DNA from: MGML01 sp034416335
GTDB lineage: Bacteria > Chloroflexota > Dehalococcoidia > Dehalococcoidales > UBA2162
Direction: 5' to 3'
Assembly: GCA_034416335.1 (NCBI GenBank)
Contig: DAOULV010000015.1
Coordinates: forward strand, 1-17,394
DNA length: 17,394 nt
A model generated the notes under the pieces. It was not told where the DNA came from, ran no database searches, and saw only the letters and a list, made by a program, of their open reading frames with translations. The translations under genes were made by a program, and so were the position numbers. This document shows, piece after piece, positions 7,194 to 13,540 of this stretch. Position 1 is the stretch's first letter. The number at the start of each line of letters is the position of its first letter.

Positions 7194-7976
7194 ATGGTTG
7201 AAAATAATAAAGGGCAGAGACTGAAGGGCCTTGTAGTAATAGTTACCGGCGGGGCCTATGGAATAGGTAAAACCTTTTGTCGCAGAATGTCAGAAGAAGG
7301 CGCGGCTATTGTAATTGCCGATATAGATACTGAGAATGCAGAAAAGACAGCGGAAGAACTCAAAGCCGAAGGTGCTGAGGCTGTTGCAGTCAGGACGGAC
7401 GTATCCGATGAACAGAGCACCCTGGCTATGGCGGAAAAAGCGGCTGATACGCTCGGTAGTATAGATATATTGGTCAACAATGCAGCTATTTTCAGCAAAA
7501 TCAAGGTATCGACGGAGCCTTTTGATAAGCTGGATATTCAGGACTGGGACAGGGTGATGGCGGTAAATCTCAGGGGTACTTTCCTGTGTTCGCGGGCTGT
7601 ATTTCCGTATATGAAAGAACGGAACAGGGGTAAAATTATAAATATGGCTTCAGCGACATTCTTCGAAGGTACACCGGTTATGCCTCATTACGTTGCCAGC
7701 AAGGCCGGAATCATCGGACTCACCCGGAGTCTGGCTTCCGCGATGGCTGAATACAATATCAACGTGAACTGTATCGCGCCGGGAAGGACTCTCAGTGAAG
7801 ATCCTTCGGATGAAACAGCCGTTAAGCATAATCAGGTCCGGGCCGACACGCGGCAGTTTAAAAGAATCGAATACCCTGATGACCTGGCAGGCACGGCTGT
7901 GTTCCTGGCTTCGTCCGACAGCGACTTTATTACCGGTCAGACGATAGTAGTCGACGGCGGGACGATATTTCACTGA
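7194..7976 (+). CDS. SDR-family NAD(P)-dependent dehydrogenase/reductase
   Basis: A 260-aa classical short-chain dehydrogenase. The cofactor loop is TGGAYGIG (18-25). Aspartate D43 at the end of strand 2 favours NAD over NADP. NNAA lies at 95-98, the catalytic serine is S153 in NMASAT, and Y166 with K170 form YxxxK. The C-terminal FITGQTIVVDGG is the family signature. The ATG at 7194 is chosen over a GTG at 7170 because GGAGGG at 7182-7187 sits exactly six bases before it and would lie inside the longer version. It is a cytoplasmic enzyme oxidising an alcohol or reducing a ketone; the substrate is not predictable. It stands alone, divergent from the GIN lipoprotein and convergent with the small gene downstream. 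Confidence 0.93.
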   Translation: MVENNKGQRLKGLVVIVTGGAYGIGKTFCRRMSEEGAAIVIADIDTENAEKTAEELKAEGAEAVAVRTDVSDEQSTLAMAEKAADTLGSIDILVNNAAIFSKIKVSTEPFDKLDIQDWDRVMAVNLRGTFLCSRAVFPYMKERNRGKIINMASATFFEGTPVMPHYVASKAGIIGLTRSLASAMAEYNINVNCIAPGRTLSEDPSDETAVKHNQVRADTRQFKRIEYPDDLAGTAVFLASSDSDFITGQTIVVDGGTIFH

Positions 7977-7978
7977 TA

Positions 7979-7993
7979 TCAGGATAATCCTGA
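7979..7993. terminator. Weak candidate bidirectional hairpin between convergent genes
   Basis: TCAGGAT and ATCCTGA form a short inverted repeat with almost no loop in the 18-base gap between the SDR gene and the small minus-strand gene. No T-run follows on either side, so a terminator role is doubtful. Confidence 0.2.
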
Positions 7994-7994
7994 C

Positions 7995-8177
7995 TTAGGG
8001 GAAACAGCCGAGCTGGCAGTTGGCTATTTTTATATCCATCTTGTTAGCCATATCGCCGATAACTCTGGTGCTGACATCCAGGTCGCTGCTTATCTTGAAT
8101 GCCACTGGACACGGCAGCTTACCGTTAACCAGGGATGCCTTTATAGTTTCTTCCAGTTTCTTTTCATCTGCGGCCAT
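7995..8177 (-). CDS. Small conserved-looking cysteine protein, 60 aa
   Basis: A 60-aa protein supported by an excellent ribosome site: GGGAGGT six bases before the ATG at 8177. It is mostly helical in appearance, with the segment LPCPVAFKISSDLDVS followed by IGDMANKMDIKIANCQLGCF. The pattern (helix, DLDVS turn, second helix with GDMANKM) resembles a small helix-turn-helix or winged-helix unit. Three cysteines (C23, C54, C58) could bind a metal or an Fe-S cluster. I have the impression that the LPC...CQLGCF pattern recurs in small proteins of anaerobes, but I cannot name a family and do not assign a function. It is convergent with the SDR gene. Confidence 0.75.
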   Translation of the reverse strand: MAADEKKLEETIKASLVNGKLPCPVAFKISSDLDVSTRVIGDMANKMDIKIANCQLGCFP

Positions 8178-8248
8178 TTCTACCTCCCGGTGAGTCCGTA
8201 TATTTTGCTTAATTTTAACTTAATGCAGCGGATTAACCAAATGAAGAC

Positions 8249-8294
8249 TCACCCTCATCCTGCCCTTCCCCCATCAAGGGGGAAGGGACCGGTT
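8249..8294 (+). repeat. Hairpin repeat family A, copy 2
   Basis: This is the near-identical inverted copy of 1889-1934: arms CCCTTCCCCC (8263-8272) and GGGGGAAGGG (8278-8287), with TCACCCTCATCCTG before and ACCGGTT after. Only two of 46 positions differ by my count, so the copies spread recently or are being homogenised. Confidence 0.8.
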
Positions 8295-8326
8295 TAGAAT
8301 TTTTCGGAGCGGCGTGGTTTTTGTTT

Positions 8327-8347
8327 CTTCTCGCTCAAGGGGAGAAG
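8327..8347. repeat. Degenerate family A-like hairpin
   Basis: CTTCTC at 8327-8332 pairs with GAGAAG at 8342-8347 around a CTCAAG-containing loop like that of the divergent copy at 1949-1985. There is a central mismatch in the stem. Confidence 0.5.
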
Positions 8348-8354
8348 ACTAAAG

Positions 8355-8400
8355 TCGCCCTTATCTTAACCTTCCCCCACCAAGGGGGAAGGGACTGGTT
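8355..8400 (+). repeat. Hairpin repeat family A, copy 3
   Basis: A third 46-bp unit in the same orientation as copy 2. The arms are CCTTCCCCC (8370-8378) and GGGGGAAGG (8384-8392) with loop ACCAA. The left flank is diverged (TCGCCCTTATCTTAA) and the right flank GGGACTGGTT is conserved. Confidence 0.75.
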
Positions 8401-8474
8401 GCAGAACCAGCTTCAGGCAATGTTTTATGTTACAGCGTACCAGTCTGCGTCTCGGAAATACCCTGAAAAATCTG

Positions 8475-8517
8475 CTCATCCTTCGACAGGCTCATCCTTC
8501 GACAGGCTCAGGACGAG
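8475..8517 (+). repeat. 16-bp tandem repeat fused to a family C hairpin
   Basis: CTCATCCTTCGACAGG occurs twice in perfect tandem (8475-8490 and 8491-8506). The second copy continues into CTCAGGACGAG, so CTCATCCT and AGGACGAG pair (one G-T) around the loop TCGACAGGCTC. The tandem copy looks like a duplicated left half of the hairpin unit. Confidence 0.75.
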
Positions 8518-8537
8518 CGGTTTCATGCTATACTGTT

Positions 8538-8568
8538 CGCTCATGGTGAGCTTGTCGAACCATGAGCG
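8538..8568 (-). repeat. Hairpin repeat family C, copy 3 (new stem)
   Basis: A perfect 10-bp stem CGCTCATGGT (8538-8547) / ACCATGAGCG (8559-8568) surrounds GAGCTTGTCGA, the exact complement of the loop at 2097-2107. The stem sequence is unrelated to the other copies. Confidence 0.75.
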
Positions 8569-8646
8569 AGTCCGACAGAACCCATATGACTTATCCAGCG
8601 TACTTGTGAGACAGGATACTAGTTTTGTTTTGGTACCAGTCCTGTA

Positions 8647-8676
8647 TTGACACTCGCCGGCAGGTCAGTTCAGAAT
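8647..8676 (+). promoter_or_regulatory. Candidate promoter for the CoA-binding / ROK operon
   Basis: A perfect TTGACA at 8647-8652 is followed after 18 bases by CAGAAT (8671-8676), four of six to the -10 consensus. Transcription would begin about 20 bases before the ATG at 8703, just ahead of AAGGAG. Confidence 0.5.
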
Positions 8677-8702
8677 AGGACTAACACCTTAAGGAGACAG
8701 CT

Positions 8703-9113
8703 ATGAATATCGATAAAGAACAGGAAATTTTCGAGGACAGCAAGGTCATTGCCGTCGTCGGGCTTTCCGCGAATCCGGAGAGACCGAGTCACCGGGTCGC
8801 GGAATACCTTAAAGGCAACGGGTACACGATTATCCCCGTTAATCCCTCTATCGAATCTACTCTGGATGAAAAGAGTTATCCGGACCTGAGCAGTATTCCC
8901 GTAAAAGTGGACGTTGTGGATATATTCAGGAAGCCGGATGACGTGCTGCCTATTGTCGAAGAAGCGGTGAAAATCGGAGCACGTACGGTGTGGATGCAGG
9001 AAGGCGTGGTAAACGAAGAAGCCGCGGAATACGCCCGGAATGCCGGACTGCGTGTGGTGATGGACAGGTGCATGCTCAAGGAACACCAGAGGATCTATAA
9101 CAGCGAGTACTAA
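8703..9113 (+). CDS. CoA-binding domain protein (YccU-like)
   Basis: A 136-aa single-domain protein of the CoA_binding_2 family, a Rossmann-like fold related to the CoA-binding domain of succinyl-CoA synthetase. The dinucleotide-type loop is VVGLSANPERPSHRVAEYL (about 18-36), followed by IIPVNP, the conserved VDVVDIFRKPDDVLPIVEEA and TVWMQEGVVNEEA, and an ending VVMDRCMLKEH. These are all hallmarks of the family. Length is normal for a stand-alone member. AAGGAG lies seven bases before the ATG. The ROK kinase follows after seven bases, so they share a transcript. The stand-alone family has no settled physiological role; binding of CoA or an acyl-CoA as a sensor is the usual assumption. Confidence 0.9.
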   Translation: MNIDKEQEIFEDSKVIAVVGLSANPERPSHRVAEYLKGNGYTIIPVNPSIESTLDEKSYPDLSSIPVKVDVVDIFRKPDDVLPIVEEAVKIGARTVWMQEGVVNEEAAEYARNAGLRVVMDRCMLKEHQRIYNSEY

Positions 9114-9120
9114 AACCGGT

Positions 9121-10005
9121 ATGGATGGATTATACGGCGGGGTAGAAGCCGGGGGAACCAAGTTCGTGTGCGTTGTCGGCACCGGACCGGATGACAGGCG
9201 TGCCGAAACCGTCATTCCGACCACGACACCGGGTGAGACCATAGGGAAAGTCGTGGATTTTTTCAGCGGATATGTGGATTCTCTCTCGTCTATCGGGATT
9301 GCTTCTTTCGGACCCCTGAACCTTGATATCAACTCACCGGAATACGGGTATATTACGAACACTCCTAAACCCGGCTGGTCGCATACCGATATCCCGGGAA
9401 AGATTGAAACAGCTCTGGAAATACCCGTTACTATAGATACGGATGTAAACGGAGCGGCTCTTGGCGAATACCTCTGGGGCGCCGGAAAAGGCGTGGAAAA
9501 CCTGGTTTACATTACTATAGGCACCGGTATCGGTGGCGGCGGAATGGTGAACGGCGGGCTGCTCCACGGCCTGGTACATCCCGAGATGGGACATATCCGT
9601 ATACCGCACGACCGGAAAAAAGACGCTTTCGAAGGCTGCTGCCCCTATCACGGCGATTGTCTGGAAGGGCTGGCTTCCGGCAGAGCAGTTGAATTACGCT
9701 GGGGAAAACCGGCGGAAGAACTGCCCGAGGACCATCCTGCCTGGGAACTTGAAGCTCATTACCTTGCCCTGGGGATTGTTGATATTATCTGCACTCTTTC
9801 TCCCGGGCGTATTATTACCGGCGGGGGACTGATGAAAAATCCTTCACTGCCCGCAAAGGTAAGAGAAAAAGTCAGAGAGTATCTCAATGGTTATATCGAT
9901 TCGCCTAGAATATCGGACGATATCGATAATTACATAGTTGTCCCCGAACTGGGAGAATATTCGGGAGTACTCGGGGCCATAGCTCTCGCCCGTATGTACA
10001 GCTAA
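9121..10005 (+). CDS. ROK-family sugar kinase (fructokinase-like)
   Basis: A 294-aa ATP-dependent kinase of the ROK family. The phosphate loop is GGVEAGGTKF (6-15). The catalytic aspartate is D108 in DTDVNGAALGEY, followed by ITIGTGIGGGGMVNGG (131-146). The zinc site is made of H158 in HPEMGH and the group C174-x2-H177-x2-C180. The form EAGGTK and the PKPGWSHTDIP segment are typical of the ScrK/YdhR/GmuE fructokinase branch, so phosphorylation of fructose or mannose is the best guess. It follows the CoA-binding gene by seven bases without a strong ribosome site, so coupling is likely. It is convergent with the AAA+ gene, leaving only two bases between stops. Confidence 0.9.
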   Translation: MDGLYGGVEAGGTKFVCVVGTGPDDRRAETVIPTTTPGETIGKVVDFFSGYVDSLSSIGIASFGPLNLDINSPEYGYITNTPKPGWSHTDIPGKIETALEIPVTIDTDVNGAALGEYLWGAGKGVENLVYITIGTGIGGGGMVNGGLLHGLVHPEMGHIRIPHDRKKDAFEGCCPYHGDCLEGLASGRAVELRWGKPAEELPEDHPAWELEAHYLALGIVDIICTLSPGRIITGGGLMKNPSLPAKVREKVREYLNGYIDSPRISDDIDNYIVVPELGEYSGVLGAIALARMYS

Positions 10006-10007
10006 TT

Positions 10008-11018
10008 CTAAGCGCCGTCTTCTGCAATACCGCCGAATAAGTCACCGGGTGAATCGTAGTAGCGACTGTCAGGTGATATTTCGGTCCTGCTTTCAAGGCT
10101 TATCTTTGCCGCTTTAGCCACATCCTTGCGCGAAACCGACTGCCTGCCGTTCAGACGGGCTAAAGCCTGCGACTGTTCATAGGTAGCAATACTGGCGCGA
10201 ACGCTGGCCGGGCGGGAAAAGTGACTGCTTGTCCGTGTAGCCTGCGACATTTTCACGGCATCACTGATTAGCGAGTCATCTATATCGATATCAGGCAGGC
10301 GCCGTGCGTACTGCTTGATTATTTCTATTTCCTGTTCCTCGGTCGGATAGCTGATGTGAATACGCTCGAACCGGTCGCCCAGCGTTTCGGATATCCTTTC
10401 GGCGCCGGCATATTCTTCGGGATTCTGAGTTGCAATGACGATGGTATCCACCATAATATCCAGTTCAAAACCGGCAATTGTGGTCGTTCTTTCCTCCAGT
10501 ACCTCGATAAGGGTATTCTGGGTCCGTTCCGGGACCCGGTTAAGCTCGTCTATAAACAGGATTTTCCGGTGGGCTTTCTGAATCTTTCCCGGAGTAAAAG
10601 CCTGCGGGTCGTGAATCCCGCACTGCATCGCCACTACCGGGTCTATATCGCCCAGGAGGTCTTCCGGCATTAGCTCGGGGGAGCCCTGTACCCTGACGAA
10701 ACGTCTCGTTCCTTCTATCGTTACCGGTTCCGGTAAAGGATTGCTGCCGAGACATTCTGGACACTGGGGATTCCGGGGTTCGCAATTATACCTGCAGCCG
10801 GATACTATTTGCATCGACGGCAGGAGTCCGGCGAGAATTCTAGCGACAGTGGTCTTTCCGATTCCCGGAGGTCCCTCAAGCAGCAGGTGCCGGCCTGAAA
10901 TCGCCACGGCAAGAATAGCTTCCTTGGTTTCATCCGAAGCATAAAATCCTGCCAGAGGGTCTTTCTTTTCACTCAGCTTTTTCAGTATCGACCTGCTTAA
11001 CTCTTCCCTTAATTCCAT
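10008..11018 (-). CDS. AAA+ ATPase of the magnesium-chelatase I / MoxR type
   Basis: A 336-aa AAA+ protein. Walker A is GPPGIGKT (49-56), Walker B is ILFIDEL (153-159), sensor 1 is ATQNP (196-200), and the following GDRFER is the usual arginine-finger region. Between Walker A and B an insert has C75-x3-C79 and C86-x2-C89, in the position where BchI-type subunits carry a cysteine motif; this favours a BchI-like over a plain MoxR-like protein. The C-terminal lid includes SHFSRPASVRASIATYEQSQALARL. It follows the VWA gene by 38 bases with GGGAG before the ATG, and the pair would form an ATP-driven ring with its VWA partner that inserts metal or remodels a client protein. No chelatase catalytic subunit is nearby, so the client is unknown. 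Confidence 0.9.
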   Translation of the reverse strand: MELREELSRSILKKLSEKKDPLAGFYASDETKEAILAVAISGRHLLLEGPPGIGKTTVARILAGLLPSMQIVSGCRYNCEPRNPQCPECLGSNPLPEPVTIEGTRRFVRVQGSPELMPEDLLGDIDPVVAMQCGIHDPQAFTPGKIQKAHRKILFIDELNRVPERTQNTLIEVLEERTTTIAGFELDIMVDTIVIATQNPEEYAGAERISETLGDRFERIHISYPTEEQEIEIIKQYARRLPDIDIDDSLISDAVKMSQATRTSSHFSRPASVRASIATYEQSQALARLNGRQSVSRKDVAKAAKISLESRTEISPDSRYYDSPGDLFGGIAEDGA

Positions 11019-11056
11019 AGCTTTCTCCCGTTTAATATCCTTTCATCGGTATCTAA

Positions 11057-12823
11057 CTATACCATAATCCCTCTCAGATCATCAGGACGGGCAACTCGTT
11101 TTACCTCCCCGTGGCCTGCTTTTGCTATGCTTTCAACCAGGTTTTTCCCGATCGCTTTTTCATCGGTTATGTGCACCACCGAAGTCTCTATTCCGGATAT
11201 AGCGGCATTCCTCGCTTCAAGTACCGCGTACTCACCTGTCATATCCTTTTTCTCGGATTTTTCGAGTTTATCCAGTGCTTTCTGAGATATCGCCGTAGGT
11301 TCTCCGTCCGTTATCAGCATGATAACTTTCCTGTTGCGGCTTCGCGCCTGCTTCAGGGCAGTTTCGGCGCATTTTAGACCGTCACCGATGTTCGTATTGC
11401 CGCCGGACGTTATACCGGTGATGTACTTCATTACGACCCCTTCCCTGTCGGTCGGAGAGATTACGGACCTTCCAAGGTCGTCGAACGTAACTATTCCTAC
11501 CCTGTCGCCGTTACTCAGGGCATTTCTGGCTATTGCGGCGGCGGTGAGTCTTGCCATTATCAGCTTACGATGAAATCCCATCGAACCGCTGGAATCCACG
11601 CACAGCAGAATATCGGACTTCGGTTCCCGGTGTTCCTTAAGAAATATCCTCAAATCGTGCCTGTTAATTTCGGATGTTTTACGTCGTCTCCGGGCGATTT
11701 CTCTCATTGTCCGGCGTATGGAAATGTCTCTGAACACGTCGCCGGTCACATACCTGCGCGTATCCTGACTGCGTTCAGTCGCGTATTTGCCGGTCCGGCG
11801 GGTATTATTTCTGAATTCACCGTTTTTCGGTGTTCCGGACACCAGGTTTTTCAACATTATATCTATAGCTTTCTCGGTCAGTGAAAAGGACGTACCTTCA
11901 CGCCCGGACTCTACCAGTTCCTGCTTTTCCAGGAAGTCGACAATTACCTTGAGGGCATACCAGTTGCGTTTCGGCAGGCTTAATTCGCTGTCTCCCTGAG
12001 ACTGCTTGATGTGGTAGTAAACATACATATCCTGGAAATCCAGGTCCTTCTGCCACTGCTTGTCACCGGCTTCCATTAATTCCATTACCGTTTCTGCGAT
12101 CTCGGCGCCTGAGATTTCGGACTGGAGGTATGAAGCGGCGTTAAGCATGTCCTCCAGTTTCTTTTTCTGGTACCTGTAATCGCCCTCGGATATTTCACCA
12201 TCGACAAGCTTTTGTTCCAGCTCTCCCATCATGTCTTTCAATGCTTTCTCAAGCGATGGAAACCAGTTTTTCTGGTCTGAAAACCGGGAATCCCTGGTCA
12301 TTTTTTTCATCGAAAGACCGGTACCGTCGATACTGTCGTCGACGATTTCGTAATTACCGTCATATTCATCGTCATATTCTTCGAAATCTTCCCCTTCGAG
12401 CGTTTGGGAAAGGCTTAGATTCTGCAGGGCGGCCATAAATTCTTCGAGAGAGAGTTTTCTGGTTTCTTTTTTATGCTTCGAATTTATCTTTTCCTGCGAA
12501 CTGCTTCTGGTATAGAGGACTTCCCGGACAATCGAGCGGATGATGTCCTCGGCAGAGTTGTGCGTGCCCTGTTTTGTGGATATCCTCGGCGGCAGCGTAA
12601 TCATCGCTGCTTTCTCCAGACCGGAACGGGTCATACCTTTGTTATCGATTCGGGCAAAGCCTTCAAGAACCTGCTTGAGGGCAAGCGCACCGCGGACGCT
12701 GGCACCCCGTACTATATCCGGGTGGTTCCGGGTACGCTGAACTATGGCGGTAATAAGCCTTACCGCTTCTTTCTCGGACAATTTCTTATCTTTGCTTTTA
12801 GTACCTGCTCCGGTCTTAGCCAA
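11057..12823 (-). CDS. VWA-domain protein, BchD/MoxR-partner type
   Basis: A 588-aa protein. Residues 20-100 (with HPDIVRGASVRGALALKQVL and ITLPPRI) look like the C-terminal lid of a chelatase-type AAA+ protein, but no Walker motifs precede them. A very acidic linker lies at 143-166, a charged coiled region at 185-262, and a winged-helix-like patch at 286-325. A complete C-terminal VWA domain has the metal-ion site D410-S-S-G-S414, T477 in GGNTN and D506 in ITDGEP. The start is a TTG at 12821-12823 with AGGT seven bases upstream; I see no in-frame ATG that would serve better. It is the first gene of the two-gene operon with the AAA+ ATPase. Role: the adaptor that links the ATPase ring to its client, as BchD does. 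Client not identifiable. Confidence 0.88.
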   Translation of the reverse strand: MAKTGAGTKSKDKKLSEKEAVRLITAIVQRTRNHPDIVRGASVRGALALKQVLEGFARIDNKGMTRSGLEKAAMITLPPRISTKQGTHNSAEDIIRSIVREVLYTRSSSQEKINSKHKKETRKLSLEEFMAALQNLSLSQTLEGEDFEEYDDEYDGNYEIVDDSIDGTGLSMKKMTRDSRFSDQKNWFPSLEKALKDMMGELEQKLVDGEISEGDYRYQKKKLEDMLNAASYLQSEISGAEIAETVMELMEAGDKQWQKDLDFQDMYVYYHIKQSQGDSELSLPKRNWYALKVIVDFLEKQELVESGREGTSFSLTEKAIDIMLKNLVSGTPKNGEFRNNTRRTGKYATERSQDTRRYVTGDVFRDISIRRTMREIARRRRKTSEINRHDLRIFLKEHREPKSDILLCVDSSGSMGFHRKLIMARLTAAAIARNALSNGDRVGIVTFDDLGRSVISPTDREGVVMKYITGITSGGNTNIGDGLKCAETALKQARSRNRKVIMLITDGEPTAISQKALDKLEKSEKKDMTGEYAVLEARNAAISGIETSVVHITDEKAIGKNLVESIAKAGHGEVKRVARPDDLRGIMV

Positions 12824-13066
12824 TATCGATACCTGTTGAAACGCAATAATACGGGAGAGTTGTCTCTCCCTCTGGTACCATTGTACTTTAGACGGGCATA
12901 GTCACGCTACCTTCAGGCGTGTAATACTACTCCTTTTAAGCAATTCTAACCGGATATCAGGCAGGATATTGCATAAAATAGTATTTAAGTGCATAAAACC
13001 AAGAGAAATTCGGTTATAAAGAACCTCTAATCGTCCGACAATCAGAATATATCCCGCTGAGCAGTT

Positions 13067-13095
13067 TTGACAAAAACCGCTTCCGGTACTATTAT
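13067..13095 (+). promoter_or_regulatory. Strong sigma-70-type promoter of the padR operon
   Basis: TTGACA (13067-13072, perfect) is followed after exactly 17 bases by TATTAT (13090-13095, five of six). Transcription should start near 13102. The -10 box runs into the palindrome at 13093-13122, so a protein bound there would block the promoter. Confidence 0.75.
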
Positions 13096-13122
13096 TAACT
13101 TAATACTAGTATTAAGTTAATA
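13093..13122. promoter_or_regulatory. Perfect 30-bp palindrome, probable PadR operator
   Basis: All 30 bases are self-complementary around the centre at 13107/13108, with half-sites ACTTAAT and ATTAAGT separated by ACTAGT. It overlaps the end of the -10 box and the expected transcription start. PadR proteins are dimers that usually repress their own promoter from AT-rich dyads, so this is most likely the operator for the adjacent padR-family gene. Confidence 0.75.
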
Positions 13123-13123
13123 T

Positions 13124-13144
13124 ACTTATTAATTTGATATAAGT
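13124..13144. promoter_or_regulatory. Second dyad, possible auxiliary operator
   Basis: ACTTAT (13124-13129) and ATAAGT (13139-13144) form an inverted repeat with a nine-base spacer, directly downstream of the main palindrome and similar to its half-sites. It may be a weaker second PadR site. Confidence 0.4.
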
Positions 13145-13177
13145 CCCTACCGACAGGAAACGGTGATATAGAAAATC

Positions 13178-13540
13178 ATGACGAATACAAACGAAGAAAC
13201 AAGGAAGTTCCAGAAAGAACTGAATGCAGGTACCACGGCACTTGTGCTGCTTGGTGTTCTCGCCCGGACGAGTGAACCGATGTACGGGTACCAGATTGCC
13301 AGATTGATAGAATCGAAAAGCGGGGATATACCCATCATGAAGCAGGGTGCTTTATATCCGGTACTCAGGGCGCTGGAAAGCAGCGGCCTGTTATCGAGTG
13401 AAGTGGAACCCTCGGTTTCCGGTCCGCCGAGGCGATATTACCGGATTACGGATACCGGACGCCAGGTCCTGGAAAAGTGGAAGGATATCTGGGCGGAGAC
13501 CAGGGAACTGGTGGATAAAATCCTGCGGGGAGGAGAATAA
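13178..13540 (+). CDS. PadR-family transcriptional repressor
   Basis: A 120-aa winged-helix regulator. The N-terminal helices (TALVLLGVLARTSEPMYGYQI, starting near residue 20) and the segment MKQGALYPVLRALESSGLL (54-72) are the PadR recognition region. The wing is GPPRRYYRITDTGR (82-95), and a C-terminal helix for dimerisation ends the chain. PadR proteins release DNA when a small ligand or stress signal is sensed. The ATG has only a distant AGGAAA upstream, so expression may be low. Its stop overlaps the start of the sensor gene by one base, tying the repressor to its target module. The 30-bp palindrome over its own promoter suggests autorepression. Confidence 0.95.
   Translation: MTNTNEETRKFQKELNAGTTALVLLGVLARTSEPMYGYQIARLIESKSGDIPIMKQGALYPVLRALESSGLLSSEVEPSVSGPPRRYYRITDTGRQVLEKWKDIWAETRELVDKILRGGE

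Larger units (their letters stand above)
8178..8702. other. Repeat-filled intergenic region
   Basis: This 525-base gap between divergent genes contains no credible gene. It holds three family A hairpins (8249-8294, 8327-8347, 8355-8400), a perfect 16-bp tandem repeat joined to a family C hairpin (8475-8517), a second family C hairpin (8538-8568), and the promoter of the downstream operon near 8647-8676. Open frames across it are made of repeat sequence. Confidence 0.6.
12824..13177. other. Regulatory intergenic region between divergent operons
   Basis: This 354-base gap holds no gene. On the VWA side it has a leader hairpin GGGAGAG (12853-12859) / CTCTCCC (12864-12870) and a weaker pair CACGC (12903-12907) / GCGTG (12917-12921). 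In the middle an 8-bp direct repeat GCATAAAA occurs at 12971-12978 and 12991-12998, exactly 20 bases apart, around an AGTATTTAAGT that resembles a half-site of the padR palindrome. On the padR side lie the promoter and two dyads listed separately. Confidence 0.6.

Noticed and set aside
8475..8568. Possible CRISPR-like repeats
   Set aside because: Only two adjacent 16-bp copies with no spacer, and nearby repeats are hairpin units of a dispersed family; no cas genes are present.
8321..8650. 109-aa open frame on the plus strand
   Set aside because: It crosses four hairpin repeats and reads as repeat sequence (FDRLRTSG, MVSLSNHER).
8670..9362. 230-aa open frame on the minus strand
   Set aside because: It lies antisense to the CoA-binding and ROK genes, whose family motifs are clear; the antisense translation has no recognisable motif.
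12824..12930. Possible T-box or other riboswitch in the VWA leader (GGTACC, GGGAGAG hairpin)
   Set aside because: The conserved T-box sequence and specifier stem are missing, and the downstream genes are not amino-acid genes; only a simple hairpin is supported.
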